This document shows, piece by piece, positions 30,926-43,441 of a DNA stretch of 64,000 bases; within the stretch, counting starts at the first letter, position 1, and every line of letters begins with the position of its first letter. This DNA comes from Leptoclinus maculatus (taxonomy: Eukaryota > Chordata > Actinopteri > Perciformes > Stichaeidae). The notes below the pieces were generated by a model. It made no database searches. It had not been told where the DNA came from and saw only the letters and a program-made list of their open reading frames with translations. A program made the translations under genes and the position numbers. The DNA is taken from positions 8,910,056-8,974,055 of the forward strand of contig JAVDOI010000006.1 in NCBI GenBank assembly GCA_032191485.1. Direction: 5' to 3'.

Positions 30926-33900
30926 GTAAGTTGGATCCTGACTACTTATCTTTAGCAGACAAACTCACGGTCACATTTGGCAAAAGTATTTGCCATTTAA
31001 AAATAAGTTGGGTGGTAGTTTATTACTAGATAGTTAAAAATACATGGGCTACATGTTGATTCGTTTTGACATAATCCATATTTATCCCAGAAGTCAGTCC
31101 CCCAAGGACCTTGCTTTGATATTTCCTAATATGGGAATAGTTTGTTTTAATGCAACTTCAAGTCTATCTCACTTGCAGTGTATTTTGATGCTCAGTGTTC
31201 CGTTGTTAGTAATACTGAGGAGTTAATGACAAGGAAGGGCAAATTTTCACTAAGTCTTGTCTGTGAGCATGCTGTAGACATGATGTCTGAGAATAACAAA
31301 TGGGAAACATGTAAAGTTATCACAGCCTGCACATATTATCAACCTGTGTAAGCTGGTTTCAAAGCTGCAGGAGTAACTCTGTTAAGCAGCCGTTTATCAG
31401 AGATCTAAAAGCCAATGCATTCGAAAAATGTTTCACTCTCCTGTTTGAGCAGATGATTGTTGTTGCCCTGCTGGGACCCTTATAATAGCGCCTCAAAGCA
31501 GCTGCAGCCGCCGCCAGTCAACTGCTGCTCACTTTACAGGCACACACACACCACCCTAGTTTACCCTTAAAAGCTTGTAAAGACATTCAAAAGTCCCCAA
31601 ACAGTAGTAGTCAAACCTCCAGGTGGCTCAGAATCACCTCCAAAGATTGTAAATATGTCTTTGACCTGTGTGTGTAGGCAAAATGTGTAGCATGCTGAAA
31701 ATATCTGAGGAGGTCTGTTGGACATTACATGGCAGAAAAGGCGTACAATTTTCACTTTGAGGGTGCGTATTTAACAGAAAACACCCACTGAACTGGAACA
31801 GGCTAGTCTGAAGTCATAAAATAAATGCTTTTGCCATTTGCAATATTTAATCTTCATGGTCGCAGGATGTGAGGAAGATGTCTATTGGAGCGTCGATGTG
31901 CTACACACAAAAACAAATATGAGCAAAACACCGTTGCAGAATTTGGTTGTAGAATAAACAGCATAGTGATAAATCTGTGTCACCTGTTTTCCATCTGTTG
32001 GAAGTTTACAAAGCATTTAGTGAAAATGTATTAACAAAGCATTTAGTTGACATTTAAAGTGTCTGTGATGGAGCTCTGAAGTCAGCATGGGTGTTACCTA
32101 CAAGACTGAGAAATCCATTGATTTCTGATGGGGGCATATTTATTTTTCCAAGATTCAAATAGTGTTTACTGTACCAGTGACTTGTTGACACCAGCTAGAT
32201 GTTGTTTGAATTTCCTTAAAAAGCTTATGCTGGCCTCAGTGCTTCTTACTGAGACAGTCCCTCTGTGTGTGGGTCATAGTTGGTAAAGTGGGACAGAAGC
32301 GTGGGCGGTGTACAACATTGTACAGGGTCAACACTGAGGAATCCTTTGCCCATGCATTAGAGCATTGTGCTGCTACAAGTTGTGTAACCCAACAGAATAA
32401 ACTGCAAGCTGCAATAAAATGCATTCAGTTTGGCTTTATATCACGCATGTACACCATCTGCTAACACAACTGCTTTACCTTCAACGCCACATGCTGTTGC
32501 AATGTGGTTTGGGAACAAATCCAAAGTAAGTTTCTTTTATACCAATTACGAAGCCGCACAAAGCCTCCAAAATCACTCCAGAATGCATGATGTCAGTTTA
32601 CTTATTGCACCATTAGTGCATTGTTTCTCAAGGTTTTGTGTCTCAGACTTTCATGTGTTATTATTCTTTGTAATAGATTTCACATTTTGTGAGCTGAGGA
32701 TCTGTTTTATTGGAGTCTCTTGCCATGAGGTGCAAGTACAGTAAAACTCTTCTCTCTTCAAAAGGAAAAAGTGAAGACAAATGTATTGTACCCAAGAGAG
32801 ATACAGTCATTCTTTCTTCAGATGGTTCCTCAATCTGTTCATCTGTGTTCAAATCCTGATATTTCTTTGAATTTTGTGCAGATCAAATGTAAGCTAAAGG
32901 ACTTGAGAATATACAGGCTAAGCCGCAAAGCCCTCATGATCCACTGACTACAATCTCCAGCTGTACTAGAATACATAGCGTTGGCAACTGCCCCAATTAG
33001 TTACACTAACATGTCTTCAATTATGACCTGAACCAAGGTGGAGATCAGTAAAACATCAGAGCCATGAGAAATACGGAGGAATGATGGATTTCCTGATGTA
33101 AAACAGCAGGAGGTCTTTACAACTTAGTCTTTGTTTACCCAAGTCTAGTCTAGCCTTGACACTAGAACCTGTTTTCAGGGCTTTTCTTAACACCAAGGAA
33201 TAATATATGGGGAGAGGTTAACCTCCTGACATGTCATGGAGCAGGAGGTGGACCCGTACTTTTCCTACCAACAGGAAATCAAAGGGTGGGTTTACATTAC
33301 TCACAAGGCGCCCTGGAGAGAAGGAGTGGCTGTGTGTTTGCACATTTCACAAGGAGTGACTCTCTGTCTGTGTTTACCTCTTGTTAAAACCATACAGAAA
33401 GCCCAATTATCTTACCATAAATGGCTGCGAGTGTCCTGCCGTTTCCACCTAATTTGCAATGACTTTGAGGAAATAATTGTAAACCTTTACAAACATTAAA
33501 TCAACCGAGAAAATAAAATGATTAAAAACATCAGTTTGTAGCTTGGAAAGCAGTATGAAATATAAAAAAGCACATACCTGGCCACATGAAGAAATCCAGC
33601 CTCAGTTAACCACCATTTTCTGGTTAATTCACCCCAAGTCTGCTATAAAAGAGTTATTTGTAATTGTTGGGCCTTGTGCATTCTATTAAATATCCCTCAC
33701 CCCTATACACAGCTATGTTTTACAATTTGCACTTCATCAAGACTATGTTGTGGCATTTAAAGTGCTCCATAAACATATACACTATCCTCCTATTAAATTA
33801 AAATAAGATCCAAGAATAGCGCTTAAAGAGTGCTAAAAATAGACGTGTATGCACTTTTCTATTGAATATTAAGAGACACCCTTTAGATGCTATGTAGGAT

Positions 33901-36900
33901 TTCATACATTCAGAGATGTGTAATAAACACCTCGTTAATAGGGCTGTGTGTTAAGTTTTTATGTCTCCCTTCTTTCAAGCTCTGGACATTGATCGCTGGA
34001 ACCTGGAGTGTGAGTTCAACAACATGGACCATAGCACTGATCTTAACGGTGCGGATCGTCTGATTGTGAGGAGAGGCCAACTGTTCACAATCAGCCTGTA
34101 CCTTCGCTCTGGAAGCTACCAACCTGGAGTCAGCTCTCTTGACTGCATTGCGGAGACAGGTAGAGCCATATATTTTAGAACTCATTTTCTTAGTTCTTTT
34201 GGATGTTATGTAGGTTTCTGTTAATACATCTGTCAGTCATTTGCACTGCATCAGGACATTTGGAAATGTGCAGTAAATGACCAAAGCTTTCCTCCTATTT
34301 AGGAGGTTACATTTGAACCCATTGTGTGTTTCTGCTGACATTATTTCCTTTGCTACCTATTGTGATTTCAGAGATTAGAGGGGAAGGGAGCGGTAATGTT
34401 GGTGGAAAGGAAAAGGAAGTTATTTCCCCTTGTTAGGCTTTCAGTGACACCGCTACTGGCTTTTACCAGAGCACATTTTCATATAGCTGTAAGATGTTTT
34501 TCTGGTATTTCCATTGTTATCCTCACCTCCTCCCTTATTGTTTTGCGGGTGTTAGTGCATTTAGCTGTTATTGTTGGGAGCCCCAGATACTGTATGATTA
34601 TGAATTTTCTGTCAACCCTATAAACACTGAAAACCATCTGCCTCTTCTCCTCAGTTCATATTTGGATAATCTTCCCATGCAGAGTATGATAAGACAGCTG
34701 TTACTTGCCATGAAATCCAAAACAGGAAGTTCTGCTTGCCAACAGGAATGCATCTGTATAATCATAGATAACATTATCAGCCTTTGAAAGATAAATATGT
34801 TTTAATAGTTCGAAGTCTGACCCTTAATCCCACCCAATGAGAAGGAAGCAGCCTTCCTTTGGTTTAGTTGGCTGTACCGGGTGGAAGATGTGAAGGAATT
34901 GACTGTTTTGATTTAAGGGAACACAGATGATTTTAAGTTTACGTAATTTACCAGAGTTCAATTCTGAATTGAGGTCACACAGAAAGACTTGAGTCCCAAA
35001 CAACTGTGGTCATAATTAAATCCCATTACACAGTTATGCTGCCCATGCATGAGATGAAATTCCAGAGATGTTTGAACTGAATTGAAGCAGGGTTAGGAAA
35101 ACAGTATAAATGTACCCTGCAAGTTTCCATTCCCCAGTCACAAATGTTTCACCAAGATCCCTAGGCTTTTTCCCCACATCTAATCTCAGGACTTTTACCA
35201 TATTCTCTTTTACATGTAGGTCCTCAACCCTCTGAGCAGTATGGCACCAGGGCCTCCTTTGGTCTGTCTGCCAACATTGACACTTCCTGCTGGAGCGCCG
35301 CTGTCATCAGTCCCTCCGGGGACATGGTGGCCTTGTCCGTCTGCTCTCCCCCTGATGCACCTATCGGCCGCTACACACTGACCCTGGGGCAATCAGGGCG
35401 GATCGAGTTTATCCTGCTCTTTAACCCATGGTGCACAGGTGGGTAAACAGACCATAAGTCAAGCTGTCATGTAGTGGATCTAGTGTAGTGATCATAGGCT
35501 ACAGAGTGCTTTGATGATCATGTTTCATTCCAGAGTGGGCTTTTGACAGCAGCTATTCAGGAACAGTGCTGCAGAGATTAGTTTATATACGTGAATGGTA
35601 GTAGTTTGATGTAATAATAATCCGATTCCGCAATAGTTCAGAATTTCTGGAAATATGATACATTTTTTTGGCCAATCTATACAGTACCACTGTCACAGGG
35701 AGTTAGTTTAGCTTAGCATAAATAATGGGAACAGAGGGAAACAGCAGATACAGAGATGTATAAAAACGACAAATGCGGAGTCATTTGTCAGACTATTTCT
35801 TGGCCAGGAGTAGTCACTTCCTGAAGTCTCTTCATCACTGTGAGCAAATAGTGAACTTACAGTACAGATGTCGTTAGGCTGGTTTTTGGACAAAGCAAGG
35901 TTAGAAGTCTCTCCACGCTTCCAGTCTTTATGCTAAGCTAGGCTAACAAGCTTCTGGATGTAGTTTAATATTGAATGTACAGATAAGAGAGTGATACTGA
36001 TCTCATATAACTCTTGGCACGATAGCGAATAAGTGTATTTTCCAAAATGACAAACTATTCTTTTAAGTTAAGTGGAAGTTTAAAATTCTATGAAAACAAA
36101 CTCCATCAACTACAGGGTGAGAAGAAAATATGTGTGTTTCTTTTTTCCAAGAAATGAAGGCTGATACTTTTCCAGTCATGTTCTACTTAGGAGGAGAGGT
36201 ATTAGGACATTCATTTTATCGCAATTTCTCTTGGCAACAGGAGATGCAGTATATATGGACAATGAGCGGAGTTTGGCAGAGTATGTCTTGTCTCAGGATG
36301 GAATCATCTATCGAGGCAGCTACAAACATCCCATATCAACTCCCTGGAACTTTGGCCAGGTACCAACACCAACACTGACGCTGTCAGCCTCACTTCATCT
36401 TACACCCACAGTGTGGGGAAGGAGTATGAAACACTCTTATTCTGAAAACAGGAAAATATCCACTTATCAAGTGAATCATGACAAGCTACATAAGTGCATA
36501 CAGGCAATCATTTCTGACCATTTGGCACTGAAATTAACTGAGATATTTATATCGGACAGTGCACAGTCTGGCTGTGATGAAGTGTGAGGAGTGTTATCAT
36601 TTCCAGCCTGTTCTTTGACATCTGATATACAGTTTGATTAGTTTGGCATTAGCAGTGCAACTACTATTGAGCTTTACAGCATGGCAGAGTTATAAATCTA
36701 ATTCACTATCTGTTTTTCTTGTTTAGAAGAGGACATGTCTAACCTTGAATCTCTCTTTTGATTATGTTCCATCTCTATACTTGTATCAGTGACAAAACCT
36801 AATCAGCAGTATTTGTGTACAGTTTGAAAGTGGAATCCTGGACATCTGTCTGAGGATTTTGGATATGAATCCTAAATGTCTGAAGAATCCTGGCAAGGAC

Positions 36901-39900
36901 TGCTCAGGGAGGAGAAATCCCATTTATGTTTCCAGAGTGCTTAGTGCCATGGCAAGTTATATTCATTTTCTCTTTACTGTTTTTATTTGCATAAATAGGT
37001 TTATGTGTGTGCAATACCGATGATGTAATTTCAAACTAAACATATAAAAGCTTGGATTTCAAAAGAAAAATCAATGTTTTACACTCCTTTCCTTTGCCTG
37101 GTAGGTAAATTGTAATGATGACAAAGGGGTGTTGCTGGGAAAATGGACAGATGGCTATGAAGGAGGTGTCAGCCCCATGTTCTGGAGGGGCAGTGTGGAG
37201 ATTCTGCGCAATTGGGACACACAAGCCTGTCAGCCTGTTCGCTACGGACAGTGCTGGGTGTTTGCTGCAGTGGCCTGTTCAAGTAAGATAGGAAGCAGTG
37301 GAGCTTGGTGGCCTATCACTGGAAAACACATTGGATTTGTCTCAAACAGACACAACATAACACCATATATGTAGACACAGTTATGACATTTTGTTCATCC
37401 TCTTTGTATCGCAAAACTCATGTAATTTGTTTTTATACCGTTAGTTTTCAGAGCCCTTGGCATCCCCTGCCGAGTTGTCACCAACTTCCTGTCAGCCCAC
37501 GACAACAACAGCAACCTGGTGATTGAACGCTACATCAACGAAAATGGAGAACCCACTCAGCCCAACGAAATGATCTGGTAGGAACACTTTTTATGTACAG
37601 TGTCTAATACCACAGTAGGAGACAGGGCTGTGTACTATCACTGTACAATACATACTTTGAAGATGAAAGGTGTGTTAAGATACATTACGAGGAGAGATAT
37701 GTGTGTACAATTAGGATATTGTCAGGACTACTGGGAATTATTTGACAGTGAGAGTAAAACATTTGAGACTGTATTACCTTGCCCTACCTCAAATGGCTTT
37801 TAAATATGATCACGTATTAAATTAAATATTTCTTATGGAATAAATAGAACAGTATTTAATCAGATGTACTTCCCAATACTGTAGTTTGGAAGATCCACTG
37901 ATTTAAATATTGACTATGATTTTTCCATACTACAGTAGTAGTAGAAATTTACACAGTAGAGAAAAATCAGTTTTGGTAATGACTTCAGAACAAGTCCAGT
38001 GATGAGATGTCTTTATTGAAAAAACAGAAAGTGTATCAAGTGTATGACTCCAACTGATGGTGTGTATCTGTAGGAACTATCACTGCTGGGTGGAGAGCTG
38101 GATGACCCGGCCTGACTTAAAATCTGATTTTAATGGCTGGCAGGCCAGTGACCCTACACCTCAGGAAAAAAGCGAAGGTAACAAACATGCTGCATCAATG
38201 AACCCATGAGGCATTTTTTTGATCAAGGCATATCCTCACAGAGGTTTTTTTCCCCGCTATTTTCCCTCTTCCCTTAGGAGTGTACTGCTGCGGCCCTATC
38301 CCTGTCAGGGCCATCAAGGAGGGCGAGCTCACGTTCAAGTATGACGCCCCGTTTGTCTTTGCTGAGGTCAACGCTGATGTCATCACCATCATGAAGAAAA
38401 AAGACGGCAGCACATCGAAAGTTAATAGCACTACAGTGGTGGGCCAGAAGATCAGCACAAAGAGTGTCGGCAGTGACGCCAGAGAGGACATCACTCATTT
38501 GTACAAGTACCCCGAAGGTAGAGAGCACTGCTGGATACACGGCACATGTAGATAAACCTAAAACTAAACATCACAAGAGCTGGTCCTATCAATATTACAT
38601 AGTATATATTATTACTAAAACTATATGCAAACCTCCTCCTCTACCAGCAGGTCACATCAAGGTCACTTGCTGTGTACATTCTTACATTCCCTGTCAGTAT
38701 TTGTGTTACCCTAATGCAGTTTTTTAAGGAGGTCAAGTTTAAGCTCCTTTACTTATACAGGCAATTTGTCATGTTAAATATAGAGAAATATTTTTGGATG
38801 GCAAATTCTTTAGAAGCTACAGTTATTTACTGTGGGATTTTGTTTCTTCTATATTTCCAGGCTCTGATGAAGAGCGGGACGCTTTCAAGAAGGCTAACCA
38901 CCAAAACAAGCTGCTCCAGCAGCAGGAAAATCAAGGCCTACACCTCACTATCAAGGTGACATCAGACATGAGGAAGGGCTGCGACTTTGATGTATTTGCT
39001 GTGGTTACGAACAACACTCAAAGCGAGAAGAAGTGCCGCCTGGTGTTTGGATCCTGCGCCGTGTCCTACAATGGCTTTCTGGGAGACAATTGTGGTTTTA
39101 AAGATCTGCTCAATGTTGAACTCTCACCAGGAGCAGGTGAGCCAAGTCGCAGTGTGGCGTTTACATGTGAATGCTTTATGCTCTCGACCTTTCATTGTGG
39201 GTATTTAATATGTTGGATGTGTTCTTCTAGAGAGGCGAGTTCCACTCAGGATGAACTACTCTAAGTATGCTGGCCTACTCACTGAGGACAACTTAATCCG
39301 TCTGGCAGCTCTGTTGATGGACTACTCCACTAGAGATGCAAGACTGGCAGTGAGAAACATTGTCCTGGATAATCCTGAAATCAAAGTCAGAGTGAGTACT
39401 ATGAAGTAAAACCTAGGGCATTTTTATATTGAACTAATGATGCCAAAACATTTACATAATGTCCAATTAAATGCAATTTCAAAGTCAAAACAGGCCCTGA
39501 AAATGTAAAGAAAAGTGAAAAAAGTCATACCATGGTTACGTTGGTACACGATTACAGTATTGAAACACCAACACCTATTCCCACAGTACGTGTGAACAAA
39601 GCTTGACCCAAGCAAAACTGTAACATATGTGATACTTTCATTAACTAACACCTGGATGTGACGGCGCTCTGCAGATCCTGGGTGAACCGAAGGAGAATCG
39701 AAAGCTGGCTGCAGAGATCACCATCCAAAACCCTCTGCCAGTGCCGCTGGAGAACTGCTGCTTCAGCATCGAGGGGGCCAACCTCACTTCAGGACACGTC
39801 ATCTCTGAGAGGTTGTATAAATACTAGAGACAATCATTCTTTACTCACACAGATCACCAACTGACCGGCCATAAATCAAAAAACACTGTAACACAATTTA

Positions 39901-40791
39901 GCAAATCATTTGAACAGTTTCTCTCCACGACAAGGAAGCAGGAAACATTCAAAATATAAGTGAAAGAACGTAGAGCAACAAGTTAGCTCACCAAACAAAC
40001 TCATCCTCCCTTTTCCCCAATGACAACACATAAAAATCATCACATTTGTGTAATGGAAGTGTTTGACTTCCACAGATATGTGTTATTGTGTTTGAAGATT
40101 AGTAGCTCCGGTCTTAGTGCAGCATCCATGTGTTTGGCTGGATGTGCCCCTGTAGTCAGGACAGGAGGCCTCTGGAAAAAGTAAAAAAGTACAGTATAGA
40201 GGTTTACTGGAGCAGAAAGAAGATCTGGACAGAATACATTGAAATACCAGCTCAACAATAATCTCTCTATAATTGAATTTGTATACTGTGATCATATGAC
40301 CAAAGTAAGGAGAAGCCAATCAATTACTTTAATCCTGACTACATTCATTTTGCATGATGTGTCTGCACGATGCGTTTTCATGGTCAATGCTATTGTTCAG
40401 CCAATGTGTGTAAAAAAAAAAGAAAATAGTGAAACTGTTACTAAAGAATACTTGTTTTTTATAACCTTTAGTCCTCTGCTGAGTTTAAACACTGAAGCTC
40501 CATTCGTATCGTCTCTATAAACTGTCACGAGTCCTATATCAGTGGTAATTGATAATGTAAATATTTATGCAATCAGAAGACTGTAATAAATCCCTCCGAG
40601 TGTGTGACACAAACTTAATATTTCAATATTTACCTTACAGGCTTGCCTCCCCAGTGGGACCTGGGGAAGATGCCAAAGTGAAAATTTACTTCACACCCAC
40701 CCACTCTGGGATGAGAAAGCTGGTGGTCGACTTCGACAGCAACAAGTTGTGTCACGTCAAGGGCTACAGAAATGTCATCATTGGAAAATAA
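30916..40791 (+). CDS. tgm2: protein-glutamine gamma-glutamyltransferase (transglutaminase), TGM2 type (gene span)
   Basis: Complete 13-exon gene for a 678-residue enzyme; human TG2 has 687. It forms calcium-dependent isopeptide bonds between protein glutamine and lysine side chains. Layout: beta-sandwich (about 1-130), catalytic core (about 131-455), two C-terminal beta-barrels. The triad is Cys269 (RYGQCWVFAAVAC), His326 (NYHCWVESWM) and Asp349 (GWQASDPTPQ), with normal spacing. Calcium-site motifs (FAEVNADV, YKYPEGSDEERDAF) and the vicinal cysteine pair in YCCGP are kept. There is no signal peptide, consistent with TG2-like cytosolic synthesis. Similarity and position beside the KIAA1755-like gene favour tgm2, but fish have more than one tgm2-like gene and I cannot tell which this is. 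Several positions of the nucleotide pocket differ from human TG2 (see findings). Confidence 0.93.
30926..33979. other. transglutaminase intron 1
   Basis: 3.05-kb intron with no further exon seen. It includes a short CA stretch near 31540. Confidence 0.7.
33980..34159 (+). CDS. tgm2: transglutaminase exon 2
   Basis: Residues 4-64, N-terminal beta-sandwich. DRLIVRRGQLFTISLYLRS is the family landmark. Acceptor TTTCAAG|, donor GAGACAG|GTAGAG, phase 1. Confidence 0.93.
35220..35438 (+). CDS. tgm2: transglutaminase exon 3
   Basis: Residues 64-137. Ends with APIGRYTLTL and FILLFNPWCT, the strongly conserved end of the beta-sandwich. Phase 1 at both ends. Confidence 0.95.
35640..36067. repeat. probable dispersed teleost repeat in transglutaminase intron 3
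   Basis: Contains the words TTAGCTTAGCATAA and, further on, CTTTATGCTAAGCTAGGCTAA in opposite sense. It ends near CAAAATGACAAACTATTC. I recognise this pattern from memory as a very common percomorph interspersed repeat. The copy is internally deleted or degenerate, and class and ends are uncertain. Confidence 0.55.
36241..36359 (+). CDS. tgm2: transglutaminase exon 4
   Basis: Residues 137-176. GDAVYMDNERSLAEYVLSQD then YKHPISTPWNFGQ, the start of the catalytic core. His166 stands where I recall Phe174 of human TG2. The first half of a longer overlapping frame (from 36130) is intronic. Confidence 0.95.
36823..36951 (+). CDS. tgm2: transglutaminase exon 5, followed by a GC donor
   Basis: Residues 177-219 (FESGILDICLRILDMN to VSRVLSAM). 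The donor is ATG|GCAAGT, a GC-AG intron. No usable GT donor lies in frame nearby, and exon 6 begins exactly where the human protein continues (VNCND). Confidence 0.93.
37105..37282 (+). CDS. tgm2: transglutaminase exon 6 (catalytic cysteine)
   Basis: Residues 220-279. VNCNDDKGVLLGKWTDGY, then the active-site segment RYGQCWVFAAVACS with nucleophile Cys269. Donor TTCAA|GTAAGA, phase 1. Confidence 0.97.
37445..37577 (+). CDS. tgm2: transglutaminase exon 7
   Basis: Residues 279-323. IFRALGIPCRVVTNFLSAHD and the loop to NEMIW. Donor ATCTG|GTAGGA, phase 2. Confidence 0.96.
38074..38177 (+). CDS. tgm2: transglutaminase exon 8 (catalytic His and Asp)
   Basis: Residues 323-358. His326 in NYHCWVESWMTRPDL and Asp349 in GWQASDPTPQEKSE complete the papain-like triad. 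Donor GCGAAG|GTAACA. Confidence 0.97.
38278..38517 (+). CDS. tgm2: transglutaminase exon 9
   Basis: Residues 358-438. VYCCGPIPVRAIKEGE, FAEVNADV (calcium ligands in relatives) and GQKISTKSVG. Phase 1 at both ends. Confidence 0.96.
38861..39136 (+). CDS. tgm2: transglutaminase exon 10
   Basis: Residues 438-530: the end of the core and the first beta-barrel. In the strand HLTIKV, Thr467 and Lys469 take the positions where I recall Arg476 and Arg478 in human TG2. FDVFAVVTNNT and VSYNGFLGDNCG are family landmarks. Confidence 0.96.
39231..39391 (+). CDS. tgm2: transglutaminase exon 11
   Basis: Residues 530-583. RRVPLRMNYSKYAGLLTEDN to LDNPEIKVR. Arg571 aligns with the GTP-contacting Arg580 of human TG2, but the following Leu and Tyr positions are Ile573 and Val574. 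Confidence 0.94.
39675..39811 (+). CDS. tgm2: transglutaminase exon 12
   Basis: Residues 584-629, second beta-barrel (ILGEPKENRKLAAEITIQNP). Donor GAGAG|GTTGTA, phase 2. Confidence 0.94.
40641..40791 (+). CDS. tgm2: transglutaminase exon 13 and stop
   Basis: Residues 629-678, ending VKGYRNVIIGK then TAA at 40789-40791, matching the C-terminal GFRNVIIG motif of TG2. An AATAAA hexamer (40787-40792) overlaps the stop codon. Confidence 0.95.
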
Positions 40792-40890
40792 AGCCTTTCA
40801 ACCTTCACAGTCAAATAGACGGCAGTACTGTTACTCTTAAGTCAGAATTGTTAACCGTTTAGCCATCTAAAGAGAAGCGAATGCTTTTGT

Positions 40891-41929
40891 TTAACCTTCT
40901 TACCCCTAGGCCCCATATATGGGGCGTTTCCAGTACTTTCCATCTTAGACCATCGAACATATACTAATTATGAAACCGAAATATAATGATGTTGCATACC
41001 ACGTAAAACTTCAGAACCTGAGTTAAAATAAGATTTAATCAATTTGTACATACTCCAAACACAACTCACTCAAAGCCTATTATAATTACTACAGTACCAC
41101 ATTCATATTTCGCCAGGATGTGTGCACACCCTGCACATATCCGGACCTAGCAATCGAAGCTCGATGCTAACAAAGAAACTGAGATGGCAGAAAGCACGGC
41201 AACTACACACAGATGACGGACATATCCGTAACATCTCTCTCCGTCATACTATCGCTGATATATGAGCAAATAGAATATATAAAAGACAGCAGACGAAAAC
41301 CACCATTACGCACGCGACTACTTTACGCACAGCACCTGCACACCACAGCTTGTTGTTGTATCATCGCGAGTTTTTTCACCGTTCATTTTGTTCATAACTG
41401 TTGTATTTGGATGTATTGAACACCATTAGTGATAAACAAGTGAAATATGTAGTTTGGTACATGAGAAAAGTCAAATGGCACACATGGTGCCAAGATGTGC
41501 CAAAATGCACATTTTGGAAATCTCGCCTGAACTCTCTGTACTAAAACCTCTCTCATTTTGTTGGGCTTTACTTTATCAAAGTCAAACTTTTGCAGAAAGA
41601 CTGATCACATATTGTGCTATGATTTGAGAGATGTTTTAGGCTTGGACCTGCATTCTTTCAAATAAATAATATCAATAAAAGTGCTTTTTTTTTCAGGCGA
41701 ACCTGAACATTTTAAATTGAGCTGTGTGCCATCTTCATTTACTATAAACCAGTAACATATACACTGATATTTACACATCTGAGCAAAATCTCACAAGTGT
41801 TAGTGTTATTTATACCATCAAAATTATCCAAAAAGACCTTACAGTTAGAGATCTGTACTCTCTTTAGTATGGGTATGCTATTTTCGAGCAGAGGCCTACA
41901 AATTAGGACTAGGGGTTAAAGGGTTTTAA
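40891..41929. mobile_element. candidate TTAA-flanked non-autonomous element (piggyBac-like)
   Basis: The left end TTAA|CCTTCTTACCCCTAGGCC and the reverse complement of the right end, TTAA|AACCCTTTAACCCCTAG, share an imperfect inverted repeat with core ACCCCTAG, and both abut TTAA. The interior (about 1.03 kb) has no transposase frame. TTAA target duplication is the hallmark of piggyBac, but the termini are too diverged to be sure. Confidence 0.4.
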
Positions 41930-43435
41930 TACATAAAATGCTTTTCTATTCAAATACTTTAGAATCTCACTGTATATCCTGATTGCTTCATGTATATCTA
42001 TTTTTACTCAGAACCACATATATATGTTAATGTGAACACTTTGTACTTATTAAGGCTAATCAAATCTGTGCATGCACAACTTTTAACAGAATATGTGCTG
42101 TGATCTGAAGTGATGGTTAGCATTTTAGGTACTATGTACTATTTTTCTACTTTTTAAGTGCCACGATTAAAAGAGTGATAATGTTTCAACCAGTCAGACT
42201 TTTCACACAATCTTTGACCTTGTTGGACAAAATGTGTTCGACTGAGAGCACAAATGCAACGTGTACATCTTTTATTTGCAATTAGTGCAACAATCTACCT
42301 TTTGCACATTCTGCCAACAGCAAAGGTGATGAGGCATCTGGCGTGGTGTTTGTGAAGTTGTTTCAATCATGGATATATTATTTACTGAAGAGATCAATTT
42401 AGACAGCTGTAGCCAAACAACTATGATCAAAAGAGCTGGTCTTAGTTGTTTTTTTTACCACATTCCACCCTACATGTGGGTGACATACTGTATTCAATTC
42501 AAACTGTTAACTTCTCTCCTTGTACCTGGGACACACATCATTTGAAAAGCCTGTGGATGTCTTTAGGTAATGAGTCTTGATCATGGCAAACCGCAGTGCT
42601 ACTCTGTACAGTTGGTTCTGCTGGTTCTTGTGGCCTAAAACAAATCAACTTTTTGTAAAATATATATTTCTACCATCAATACAGGTGTGTCTGCATGCAC
42701 GTGTGGGATTCATTTTCCTAAAGTTAGAGGAAGTGCTGCTCTCTTCTGGCCACAAACAGTAGTTGCAAGTATTAAAAAACGAGGCTGGAGAGCATCTGTG
42801 TAAGGCATTGTTTTTGTGCTGCAACACACAGCCATTCAACTGTTAAGATAACTTTTAACAAGATACACAAAACCGAATAACCTATCCATTTACAACCCTA
42901 TAGTAGATTAAAAAAAACTAAACCATGTTTGAAAGGTACGCAGAAAATGTCTTCCTCCAATCCATAACATGTATTAGGTTAAAATAAATAAAGTGTGATT
43001 TTGTGTGTGAAGAATCTAATAGTAATAAAATACAACACTGAATACCAGAATAACGAAAAAAGACCCAAGTCATTTCAAATGGATGTATTGAACAGAACAG
43101 ATACCAAACAGCAGCACTTAGAACAAACACAGTCAAGAGGAGAATGTGATTCAGGTGACAAAAAGATATACTGTGGTTGAGAAAATGATGACAAAAGTTT
43201 GGAGTGATTAACGTACTAGTTGTGTTTCTTGAGTCATTTGGTTAAGATGCACAGAGTAAACTTAATGATAACAGCAAAAGTCTACAGTGCCAAACATGAA
43301 TTTACATAAGATTTTATATTATCTTGATGTGATGAAGGCATACATTTTTTATTGGGACAAACATTGTAGTGTTATAGTGTTAAAACAAATATTACATAAA
43401 TAAAATGCAATTTGAAAAGTAAATTAAAAGCTTAA
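41930..43435. other. intergenic region between the converging transglutaminase and vstm2l genes
   Basis: AT-rich. I see no exon, RNA gene or clear repeat. The two genes converge here. Confidence 0.55.
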
Positions 43436-43441
43436 TTTATT
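43436..43441 (-). other. candidate polyadenylation signal of vstm2l
   Basis: TTTATT on the plus strand (AATAAA on the minus strand), about 520 bp beyond the stop codon. Another copy lies at 43348-43353. The choice is a guess. Confidence 0.35.
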
